Positions 1 to 4,612 of a stretch of DNA of 5,812 nucleotides are shown here, in pieces; position 1 is the stretch's first letter; each line of letters opens with the position of its first letter. The translations under genes were made by a program, and so were the position numbers. Location of the stretch: contig CANRBU010000075.1 of assembly GCA_947628925.1 (NCBI GenBank), positions 1 to 5,812 of the forward strand. The letters are read 5' to 3'. The stretch comes from an uncultured Clostridia bacterium. Its GTDB lineage: Bacteria; Bacillota; Clostridia; TANB77; CAG-508. Below the pieces are notes generated by a model that ran no database searches, was not told where the DNA came from, and saw only the letters and a program-made list of their open reading frames with translations.

Positions 1-54
1 ACTTTAGAACAAAAACATTTTAGTATTGGTTTCCGTTCAATATTATATTGGTAA
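1..54 (+). CDS. C-terminal fragment of an unidentified protein (5' end outside window)
   Basis: The first frame of the window reads 17 codons, ending ...FSIGFRSILYW, before a TAA at 52-54. A factor-independent terminator starts only 8 bases after that stop, as expected for a real gene end. The fragment is too short to assign to any family. The sequence shows only an open frame, a stop and a well-placed terminator, so coding status is an inference from the terminator. Confidence 0.4.
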   Translation, partial: TLEQKHFSIGFRSILYW

Positions 55-61
55 AAAAAAT

Positions 62-97
62 AAAAAATAGCAAGAAAACCTTGCTATTTTTTGTATT
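62..97. terminator. Perfect 13-bp hairpin terminator
   Basis: AAAAAATAGCAAG (62-74) and CTTGCTATTTTTT (80-92) are exact reverse complements around the 5-base loop AAAAC. The right arm ends in TTTTTT and is followed by more T-rich sequence. It should end transcription of the gene finishing at 54. Because the left arm begins with six A's, it could also work on the opposite strand. Confidence 0.85.
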
Positions 98-109
98 TTT
101 TAGTAGAAT
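81..109 (+). promoter_or_regulatory. Probable sigma-A promoter for the HD hydrolase-ruvA unit
   Basis: TTGCTA (81-86) and TAGAAT (104-109) are separated by exactly 17 bases. They match the -35 and -10 consensus at 4 of 6 and 5 of 6 positions. Transcription would start near 115, at the left edge of the palindrome at 115-145. The -35 box lies inside the right arm of the upstream terminator. A second -10-like TATAAT at 142-147 has no convincing -35 box. Confidence 0.45.
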
Positions 110-114
110 ATATC

Positions 115-145
115 TATAAATACAAAAATATGTTTTGTATTTATA
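115..145. promoter_or_regulatory. Perfect 13-bp palindrome, candidate operator or leader hairpin
   Basis: TATAAATACAAAA (115-127) and TTTTGTATTTATA (133-145) are exact reverse complements with a 5-base spacer. The palindrome begins at the predicted transcription start of the HD hydrolase-ruvA unit, a common place for a repressor site. It has no U-tract after its right arm, so it is not a standard terminator. It could be a dimeric regulator's operator or an AU-rich 5' leader hairpin; the sequence does not decide between these. Confidence 0.5.
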
Positions 146-189
146 ATTGTTTAAAACATTGTTTATACTCGGAAAGGATTGTGATGTAA

Positions 190-744
190 TTGAAAGATGA
201 ATTTTTAAAATTATTAAAAACAGTAAAAAGAGATGGAATTGAAGACTTAATCGAATTTATAGAAAAAACAGACTTTTTTCAAGCACCTGCAAGTACAAGA
301 TTCCATGGGAATTACGAAGGTGGCTTAGTAGAACATAGCCTAAAAGTTTTTGAAATTTTAAAGCATAAAGTTGAAACAAACATAGAGCCAATTCAAGTAT
401 CAGAAGAATCAATTATTATAATAGCTTTATTGCATGATATATGTAAGGCAAATTTTTATAAAATTGATTACAAAAATGCAAAAAATGCATTAGGAGTTTG
501 GGAAAAAGTTCCATATTATAAAGTTGATGATACCATACCATATGGTCATGGTGAAAAATCAGTTATGATGATTACAGAATATATGAGATTAACACCAGAA
601 GAAAAATATGCCATTAGATGGCACATGGGATTTACAGAACCAAAAGAGCAATATGGAACAATAGGTATAGCATATAAAAAATACCCATTAGCTCTGTTGA
701 TGCATGAAGCAGATTTGGAAGCAACATATTTTTATGATATATAG
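190..744 (+). CDS. HD-domain metal-dependent phosphohydrolase
   Basis: This 184-residue protein is almost entirely one HD domain. The metal-binding set is visible: H49 in GGLVEHSLKVF, H82-D83 in ALLHDICK, H120 in YGHGEKS, H145 in RWHMGF and D175 in MHEADLEA. This H...HD...H...H...D pattern is typical of two-metal HD hydrolases, which act on nucleotides or nucleic acids. It resembles the HD part of YhaM-like proteins but lacks their N-terminal OB-fold, so the substrate is unknown. The start is taken as TTG at 190: GTG (181) and ATG (184) lie in the same frame but run into TAA at 187. The AAAGGA site (173-178) is 11 bases from TTG, a little far. ruvA follows 10 bases after the stop with its Shine-Dalgarno site touching that stop, so the two genes are probably co-transcribed. 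Family is well supported; specific role is not. Confidence 0.85.
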   Translation: MKDEFLKLLKTVKRDGIEDLIEFIEKTDFFQAPASTRFHGNYEGGLVEHSLKVFEILKHKVETNIEPIQVSEESIIIIALLHDICKANFYKIDYKNAKNALGVWEKVPYYKVDDTIPYGHGEKSVMMITEYMRLTPEEKYAIRWHMGFTEPKEQYGTIGIAYKKYPLALLMHEADLEATYFYDI

Positions 745-754
745 GGAGGATAAA

Positions 755-1351
755 ATGTTAGCATATATTAAAGGTATATTAGAAATGAAAATGACAGATT
801 ATGTCGTTATAGATGTAGGTGGACTAGGTTATAAAGTATATATGACAACAACAGATATGGAAAGTTTAGGAAATATTGGAGATACAGTAAAGGTCTATAC
901 ATATTATCGAGTAAGAGAAGATGATATAAGTATTTTTGGCTTTAAAACAAATGAACAATTACGAATGTTTGAATTATTATTATCTGTTAGTGGAGTAGGA
1001 GCAAAAACAGCACTAAGCATGGTAGCAGTAGCTCAACCATCTGATTTTGCAATAGCAGTTATTTCAGAAGATGTAACCTATTTAACAAAAATTCCAGGGA
1101 TAGGTGCAAAATCAGCCCAAAGAATTATTCTAGAATTAAAAGATAAAATGAAAAAAGAAAATACAGCTTTAGAAGCTAAAAGCATTAAAGTTCAAATTGA
1201 TAATAATAAAGTTGAAGAAGCAATTGCAGCACTTCAAGTGTTGGGTTATAATAGAAGGGAAATAGAGAAAGCATTTGCACAATTGGATATGACTAATTTA
1301 TCTACAGAGGACCTAATAAAGAAGGGCTTAAACCTATTTTCAAAGGGTTGA
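755..1351 (+). CDS. ruvA: Holliday junction branch-migration subunit RuvA
   Basis: RuvA binds four-way DNA junctions as a tetramer and loads the RuvB helicase for branch migration in recombinational repair. The 198-residue length is normal. Domain I (about 1-63) is the OB-fold, starting MLAYIKGILE with GGLGYKVYM at 22-30. Domain II carries two helix-hairpin-helix motifs, SVSGVGAKTALSMV (77-90) and IPGIGAKSAQRIILELK (113-129). Domain III (about 150-198), which contacts RuvB, includes VEEAIAALQVLGY at 153-165. ATG at 755 is chosen because GGGAGG (744-749) precedes it with ideal spacing; an upstream in-frame ATG at 704 lies inside the HD gene and has no such site. ruvB normally follows ruvA in Firmicutes but is absent here. 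The stop codon falls in the arm of an inverted-repeat element, yet the C-terminus looks complete. Confidence 0.97.
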   Translation: MLAYIKGILEMKMTDYVVIDVGGLGYKVYMTTTDMESLGNIGDTVKVYTYYRVREDDISIFGFKTNEQLRMFELLLSVSGVGAKTALSMVAVAQPSDFAIAVISEDVTYLTKIPGIGAKSAQRIILELKDKMKKENTALEAKSIKVQIDNNKVEEAIAALQVLGYNRREIEKAFAQLDMTNLSTEDLIKKGLNLFSKG

Positions 1352-1476
1352 AAAATAATTACAATTTTGGCTGCGCGCAGTGGCGAACTTCATTCGAAAT
1401 TTAATCTGCGTACAAAGAGTACGCTTCATAAATTTCAAATTTGTTTTCCTTGCCAAAATTTAATTCTTTTCCAACC
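1346..1476. repeat. 131-bp inverted-repeat element (MITE- or REP-like) at the end of ruvA
   Basis: The ends, 1346-1371 and 1452-1476, are reverse complements over about 25 bp, with two mismatches and one gap. Their innermost 9 bases, AATTTTGGC and GCCAAAATT, match exactly. Nested inside are GAAATTTA/TAAATTTC (1396-1403, 1429-1436) and GCGTAC/GTACGC (1408-1413, 1419-1424) around the loop AAAGA, so the whole element can fold as one long hairpin. It also contains the self-complementary CTGCGCGCAG (1371-1380) and is more GC-rich in places than its surroundings. No transposase and no clear target duplication are seen. The left arm includes the ruvA TGA stop. A non-autonomous mobile element is the favoured reading; a structured intergenic RNA or attenuator is the alternative. 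Confidence 0.6.
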
Positions 1477-1499
1477 ATAAAATTAGAAAAAGTGGAAGA

Positions 1500-1517
1500 T
1501 TGAAAAATAATTACAAT
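1500..1517 (+). repeat. Second copy of the element's left-arm sequence
   Basis: TTGAAAAATAATTACAAT here is an exact 18-base direct repeat of 1348-1365, which forms the left arm of the inverted-repeat element. Including flanks it reads GATTG...CAATC, a small hairpin. It lies 23 bases beyond the right arm and 29 bases before rarA. It may be the remnant of a second copy, or a duplication made when the element arrived. Confidence 0.7.
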
Positions 1518-1546
1518 CTAAATTTTAGAAGGGAACGGGACTAAAA

Positions 1547-2080
1547 ATGAATATGAAAGAGCCTTTGGCTTACAGAGTAAGACCAAAAAGTTTAGAAGAA
1601 TATGTAGGGCAAGAACATGTTTTAGGAGAAGGTAAACTATTATATAGAACTATAAAAGCAGATAGGCTATCTAGTATTATACTTTTTGGACCGCCTGGAT
1701 GTGGCAAGACTTCTCTTGCAAGAGTAATTAGTGAAACAACAAAATATAAATTCTATAAAATAAATGCTGTAACAAGTGGAGTTGCAGATATTAAGCGAGT
1801 TATAGAAGAAACACAAAATTTTATGCTAAATCCAACAGGCAAAAGTATTTTGTTTATTGATGAGATACATAGGTTTAACAAATTACAACAGGATGCATTA
1901 CTACCATTTGTAGAAAATGGCACAATTATTTTAATAGGAGCAACAACAGAAAATCCATATTTTGAAGTGAATAAAGCTTTAATTTCTAGGTCTATGGTAA
2001 TTAAATTAGAGCCACTTACACAGGAACATGTATTTAAAATTTTAAAAAATGCAGTAGAAAGTAAAGATGGATTACGGTGA
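1547..2080 (+). CDS. rarA: RarA/MgsA AAA+ ATPase, N-terminal fragment of a frameshifted gene
   Basis: RarA (MgsA; Mgs1/WRNIP1 family) is a clamp-loader-like AAA+ ATPase that acts at stalled replication forks. This frame holds the ATPase core. The family N-terminus YRVRPKSLEEYVGQEHVLG is at 9-27, Walker A GPPGCGKTS at 48-56, Walker B ILFIDEIHRF at 101-110, sensor 1 GATTENPYFE at 131-140, and the arginine-finger region LISRS at 145-149. The frame stops at TGA 2078-2080, just after KDGLR. Family members continue there with GLG-x-YN-like residues, and exactly that sequence sits in the next frame. ATG at 1547 follows GGGA at 1537-1540; ATG at 1553 is also possible. As read, the fragment lacks sensor 2 and the tetramerising C-terminus, so it should not function alone. 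Confidence 0.9.
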   Translation: MNMKEPLAYRVRPKSLEEYVGQEHVLGEGKLLYRTIKADRLSSIILFGPPGCGKTSLARVISETTKYKFYKINAVTSGVADIKRVIEETQNFMLNPTGKSILFIDEIHRFNKLQQDALLPFVENGTIILIGATTENPYFEVNKALISRSMVIKLEPLTQEHVFKILKNAVESKDGLR

Positions 2081-2825
2081 CTATAATGTAAAAATAGAAG
2101 ATGAAACTTTGATGAAACTTGCAGCTATTTCTAATGGAGATGTCAGAACAGCACTAAATGGACTAGAAGTAGCAGTGTTAACAACAAAAATGCAAGCAGA
2201 TGGTTATATACATATTACAGATGAGGAAATAAAAAATAGTATACAGGAAAGAAAAGCAATTTTTGATAAAGATGGTGAAGCTCATTATGATAATATAAGT
2301 GCTTTTATTAAATCTATGCGTGGCTCTGATGCAGATGCAGTATTATTCTATTTAGCAAGAGCTATTGCAGGTGGAGAAGATCCAATGTTTTTGGCAAGAA
2401 GGATTGTAATTTGTGCATCAGAAGATGTTGGACTAGCAAACCCAAATGCTTTGGTTGTTGCAAATAGTGCAATGCAAGCAGTACATATGGTCGGAATGCC
2501 AGAAGCAAGAATTATTTTAGCAGAAGCGGCTGTGTATGTTGCAAATTCGCCAAAATCTAATTCTACATATTTAGGAATTGATAGAGCTCTTCAAGATGTA
2601 AAAAATAAAGAAACAGGTGAAGTACCAATGCATCTAAGAAATGCTCCTGTTCAAGGTATGCAAGATTTAGGATATAGCCAAGGCTATTTATATCCACATG
2701 ACTTTCCGGGGCATTATGTGGAACAACAGTATTTACCAGATGTTATGAAAGGTACAAAATATTATGAGGTAGGAGAAAATGATCAAATAAAAATTAATCC
2801 TGATAAATTAGAAAAAAACACATAA
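2067..2825 (+). CDS. rarA: RarA/MgsA C-terminal fragment, in the frame after the frameshift
   Basis: This frame carries the rest of RarA: the sensor 2 helix GDVRTALNGLE (24-34), then the AAA-associated and MgsA C-terminal domains that form the tetramer. Diagnostic stretches are FYLARAIAGGEDPMFLARR (94-112), ICASEDVGLANPNAL (115-129), PKSNSTYLGIDRAL (162-175) and GEVPMHLRNAP (184-194). Removing C2075 fuses it to the upstream fragment as DGL-GDYNVKIEDE and gives 425 residues, a normal RarA length. ATG at 2067 is only the first ATG in the frame: it has no good Shine-Dalgarno site and lies inside the upstream fragment, so independent translation is doubtful. Both halves are otherwise well conserved, with no other stop, which suggests a sequencing or assembly error or a very recent mutation. 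A terminator follows 15 bases after the stop. Confidence 0.9.
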   Translation: MDYGDYNVKIEDETLMKLAAISNGDVRTALNGLEVAVLTTKMQADGYIHITDEEIKNSIQERKAIFDKDGEAHYDNISAFIKSMRGSDADAVLFYLARAIAGGEDPMFLARRIVICASEDVGLANPNALVVANSAMQAVHMVGMPEARIILAEAAVYVANSPKSNSTYLGIDRALQDVKNKETGEVPMHLRNAPVQGMQDLGYSQGYLYPHDFPGHYVEQQYLPDVMKGTKYYEVGENDQIKINPDKLEKNT

Positions 2826-2840
2826 AAAATAAAAAAACGG

Positions 2841-2868
2841 AAAACCTACAATAAAAGTAGGTTTTTTT
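2841..2868 (+). terminator. Terminator after rarA, running into the next start codon
   Basis: AAAACCTAC (2841-2849) pairs with GTAGGTTTT (2857-2865) around a 7-base AT loop, and the tract of T's runs 2862-2868. It ends the rarA transcript. The last T is directly followed by ATG (2869) of the TSUP gene, so the only Shine-Dalgarno-like bases for that gene (AGG, 2859-2861) are in the hairpin's right arm. Confidence 0.85.
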
Positions 2869-3228
2869 ATGATGAAAGATTTAGTAAAAACAATTGTTAT
2901 AGGATTTTGTGCTGGGGTTATATGTGGCTTTTTTTCAACAGGTGGTGGTTTAATTTTAGTTCCAGCTTTTATGTATTCATTAAAGGAAGAATCAAAAAGG
3001 GCGAGAGGAACAGCGATTTTTTGTATTTTGCCAATGGTTGTTACAAGTAGCTTTTTTTATTACAAGGGAAATTATATAGATTGGAAAATAGCAATATTGT
3101 GTGCAATTGGTGGAACTATAGGAGGATATATTGGAGCGCGATTACTAAAAAAACTACCTGAAATGTTTTTAAGAATAGCCTTTACGGTTTTTTTGTTATA
3201 TGTTGCCTATAATATGATATTTGTGTAA
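2869..3228 (+). CDS. Half-length TauE/SafE (TSUP) family permease, N-terminal-type repeat
   Basis: The protein has 119 residues and about four membrane segments, corresponding to one of the two repeats of a normal 240-260-residue TSUP transporter. TSUP proteins move sulfite, sulfonates, sulfoacetate or similar anions across the membrane; the substrate here cannot be told. Repeat landmarks are the first helix with STGGGLILVPAFM (23-35), RARGTAIF (44-51), the glycine-rich helix AIGGTIGGYIGARLLKKLP (79-97) and LRIAFTVFLLYVAYNMI (101-117). The start is ATG 2869, or ATG 2872 next to it. No separate ribosome-binding site exists outside the terminator stem, and no promoter is evident between that terminator and the ATG. 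A second half-length TSUP gene follows in the same frame, so the two products probably assemble as a heterodimer. Confidence 0.85.
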   Translation: MMKDLVKTIVIGFCAGVICGFFSTGGGLILVPAFMYSLKEESKRARGTAIFCILPMVVTSSFFYYKGNYIDWKIAILCAIGGTIGGYIGARLLKKLPEMFLRIAFTVFLLYVAYNMIFV

Positions 3229-3255
3229 AAAAATTTAAGATTGAAAGGAATTTTA

Positions 3256-3648
3256 ATGGGAGAAATTGTTATTGGTATAATATCTGGAATTATCAGTGGT
3301 ACAGGAATGGGTGGAGGAACTATACTGATTTTTCTTTTGACTTTTTTGTTTAAAGTAGATCAACATGTAGCCCAAGCTGCAAATTTAATATTTTTTATTC
3401 CAACATCACTTATAGCAATAATTGTAAATATAAAAAATAAAAACATTAATCTAAAATTAGGAACTTTAATATCGATATATGGAATTTTGGGTGCAATTAT
3501 TGGAGCAAATATTTCAATTAATACAGATGTAATAGCATTAAGAAGGTATTTTGGGATATTTTTAATTATTATTAGTATACATGAAATATATTCCATTATA
3601 AAACAGTATAAAAAAGGAAAAATTGATAAAAATAAAGATAATATATAA
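3256..3648 (+). CDS. Half-length TauE/SafE (TSUP) family permease, C-terminal-type repeat
   Basis: From ATG 3256 this is a 130-residue protein with about four hydrophobic segments, the partner half of the TSUP gene before it. Landmarks are GIISGIISGTGMGGGTILIF (7-26), the conserved HVAQAANLIFFIP (37-49), YGILGAIIGANIS (75-87) and a last helix near 98-115. It ends in a lysine-rich cytoplasmic-type tail (116-130). ATG 3256 is preferred over the in-frame TTG at 3241 because GAAAGGA (3243-3249) sits 6 bases before it. The gene is in the same frame as the first half, with only TAA (3226-3228) and nine further sense codons between the first half and this ATG. Its own ribosome-binding site argues that it is a real separate gene and not just a fragment cut off by a nonsense mutation. 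Confidence 0.83.
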   Translation: MGEIVIGIISGIISGTGMGGGTILIFLLTFLFKVDQHVAQAANLIFFIPTSLIAIIVNIKNKNINLKLGTLISIYGILGAIIGANISINTDVIALRRYFGIFLIIISIHEIYSIIKQYKKGKIDKNKDNI

Positions 3649-3666
3649 AGAAAGGAAAGTGATAAT

Positions 3667-3813
3667 ATGAAATTTACAAAAGGTGTAATCATAGGTGGAC
3701 TTTTAGCTACAGGTATGTTGATGATGTATACAGAAAGTGATATGTTTCAAAAAAATAAGAGAACAATGATGAAAAAGGGAAAACAAATGATGAAAAAACT
3801 AGGAAATTGGTAA
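3667..3813 (+). CDS. Small single-span membrane protein (48 aa)
   Basis: This short ORF has AAAGGAAAG (3651-3659) upstream of ATG 3667 and lies 18 bases after the second TSUP half, so it is probably in the same operon. The N-terminus MKFTKGVIIGGLLATGMLMMY forms one glycine-rich membrane helix (about 6-21). The tail is basic and methionine-rich (KRTMMKKGKQMMKKLGNW, 31-48). This plan resembles the YtxH-like small membrane proteins of Firmicutes, but the match is by general appearance only and function is unknown. Methionine makes up about a fifth of the residues, which is unusual. A role alongside the permease is suggested only by position. Confidence 0.7.
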   Translation: MKFTKGVIIGGLLATGMLMMYTESDMFQKNKRTMMKKGKQMMKKLGNW

Positions 3814-3829
3814 ACATAGAATGAAAGTA

Positions 3830-3857
3830 TTGACATAGAGCTTTTTTATGATATAAT
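3830..3857 (+). promoter_or_regulatory. Perfect-consensus sigma-A promoter
   Basis: TTGACA (3830-3835) and TATAAT (3852-3857) match the consensus exactly, with a 16-base spacer. It is the strongest promoter sequence in the window. Start of transcription would be near 3864. A small leader hairpin follows, GGTTCT/AGAATC around AAAA (3868-3883), and then the Shine-Dalgarno site of the 26-codon ORF at 3910. Confidence 0.85.
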
Positions 3858-3909
3858 AGTATATGCTGGTTCTAAAAAGAATCGGTAATAAATTAGGAGG
3901 GCTTTTTGC

Positions 3910-3990
3910 ATGAAAACACAAGTGCATAATTCACGGGATCCGCCAAAAAGAATAAAATTACAAAAACAAGATATAAAAAAAACTAAATAA
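3910..3990 (+). CDS. 26-residue basic peptide of unknown function
   Basis: ATG 3910 is preceded by AGGAGGG (3895-3901) at 8 bases, a near-ideal ribosome-binding site, and by a perfect-consensus promoter. The frame ends at TAA 3988. The peptide begins MKTQVHNSRDPPKR and ends QKQDIKKTK. It is rich in lysine and arginine, has no cysteine or hydrophobic segment, and is likely cytosolic and unstructured. I do not recognise it. The strong promoter and ribosome-binding site together make it more than a chance ORF. It might instead be a leader peptide whose translation affects the structured RNA downstream. Confidence 0.6.
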   Translation: MKTQVHNSRDPPKRIKLQKQDIKKTK

Positions 3991-4064
3991 GGATTTTTTG
4001 TTTTGCACTCTTGCGAAAAAGGAGAGTTCCACTCCTAAAAAATGGGTGAAAGCCACATCGAAAT
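3991..4064 (+). other. Noncoding stretch between small ORF and terminator
   Basis: No convincing gene lies here. The transcript from 3864 would cross it before the hairpin at 4065. It can form a weak stem AGGAG/CTCCT (4020-4024, 4032-4036). A second possible stem, GCCA (4052-4055) with TGGC (4064-4067), overlaps the base of the terminator and could compete with it. It matches no riboswitch class that I recognise. Confidence 0.35.
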
Positions 4065-4099
4065 GGCGGGGACGTACGTTGTACGTTCCCGCCTATTTT
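4061..4099. terminator. GC-rich hairpin terminator between convergent genes
   Basis: GGCGGGGACGTAC (4065-4077) pairs with GTACGTTCCCGCC (4081-4093) around a 3-base loop, with a single G-T wobble. A-rich and T-rich flanks extend the stem with a bulge, and TTTT lies at 4096-4099. It suits the end of the plus-strand small-ORF transcript. It also lies just past the stop of the minus-strand gene at 4111, so it may serve both. Its GC content is strikingly above the surroundings, so it could alternatively be a dispersed REP-type hairpin. Confidence 0.75.
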
Positions 4100-4110
4100 A
4101 GTATAATTTA

Positions 4111-4539
4111 CTATTTATCACATTTTTCTGGTTTTTTATCTTCAATAAAGCAGTCGCACTTATCATTTTTATCCCCTTTTAAGCATTTTCCTTCGTGAAA
4201 ACATTTTGCACAAATTTTAATTTTCTTTGTAGCATTTGCCCAAATTTGAATAGCATATTTTTTATCAGGGCATAGAGGACCAAATACAAATTCACCTTCA
4301 CAGTCGGTAAATGTGTGTCCGATTGGTCTTCTTTCTTCTTTACCATTTTCGCAAACAACTTCAGTTAATTTTACAACTGCATCTGCTACTGGTTCTTTAA
4401 AACAATTTTTTATTACGCCATAAATGACATCGCGATTATCTTTTGGAAGCATAATATCTAAATCAAATTGTTTACCTCCTGAGATAACACCATCAACATC
4501 TATTTCTGGACAAGAAGGTTTATTATAGTCCATTTCCAT
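4111..4539 (-). CDS. Cysteine-rich protein with carboxypeptidase-regulatory-like domain
   Basis: From ATG 4539 the protein has 142 residues. The middle, DVIYGVIKNCFKEPVADAVV (37-56) through GHTFTDCEGEFVFGPLCPDK (74-93), is a typical carboxypeptidase-regulatory-like beta-sandwich (transthyretin-like fold). In clostridia such proteins occur as small standalone products of unknown role. There are 11 cysteines; six fall in the last 33 residues (C110, C113, C119, C128, C130, C140), a cluster suited to metal binding or cross-linking. There is no signal peptide. Start choice: GGAAAGGA (4558-4551) lies 11 bases before ATG 4539, the same arrangement as at the HD gene. An upstream in-frame ATG at 4560 would add seven residues but has no ribosome-binding site and would translate the GGAAAGGA itself. 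A spore-coat or exosporium role would fit the cysteine content but is speculation. Confidence 0.75.
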   Translation of the reverse strand: MEMDYNKPSCPEIDVDGVISGGKQFDLDIMLPKDNRDVIYGVIKNCFKEPVADAVVKLTEVVCENGKEERRPIGHTFTDCEGEFVFGPLCPDKKYAIQIWANATKKIKICAKCFHEGKCLKGDKNDKCDCFIEDKKPEKCDK

Positions 4540-4582
4540 TTTTTTCACAATCCTTTCCATAAACTAAAAAGTTTATTAATAT

Positions 4583-4612
4583 ATAATATGAAAAAATTGT
4601 AAAAAGTTGCAA
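4583..4612 (-). promoter_or_regulatory. Promoter for the minus-strand cysteine-rich gene
   Basis: On the minus strand TTGCAA (4612-4607) and TATTAT (4588-4583) are 18 bases apart. The start would be near 4576, about 37 bases before the preferred ATG. The TTGCAA box is self-complementary and is also the -35 box of the plus-strand promoter. Confidence 0.5.

Noticed and set aside
704..754. Extended RuvA start at ATG 704
   Set aside because: It would overlap the HD gene by 41 bases, add 17 residues absent from the family, and bypass the clear GGGAGG site before ATG 755.
1366..1499. CRISPR repeat-spacer unit
   Set aside because: The 18-base repeat occurs only twice, 134 bases apart, with inverted-repeat structure between the copies and no cas genes.
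2065..2090. Programmed +1 frameshift in rarA like that of prfB
   Set aside because: CGG-TGA-C lacks the slippery CUU and the upstream Shine-Dalgarno spur, and no rarA recoding is known to me; an extra base is simpler.
3360..3692. 110-codon open frame on the minus strand over the second TSUP half
   Set aside because: It is the antisense of a well-supported membrane protein gene. AT-rich hydrophobic genes commonly give such shadows, and it has no ribosome-binding site of note.
3991..4064. Riboswitch before the hairpin at 4065
   Set aside because: Segments such as GGAGAG looked suggestive of glycine or THF riboswitches, but no conserved core of either class is present and no regulated gene follows on the plus strand.
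3998..4198. 66-codon plus-strand frame across the GC-rich hairpin
   Set aside because: It runs through the terminator and into the antisense of the cysteine-rich gene, and has no Shine-Dalgarno site or recognisable product.
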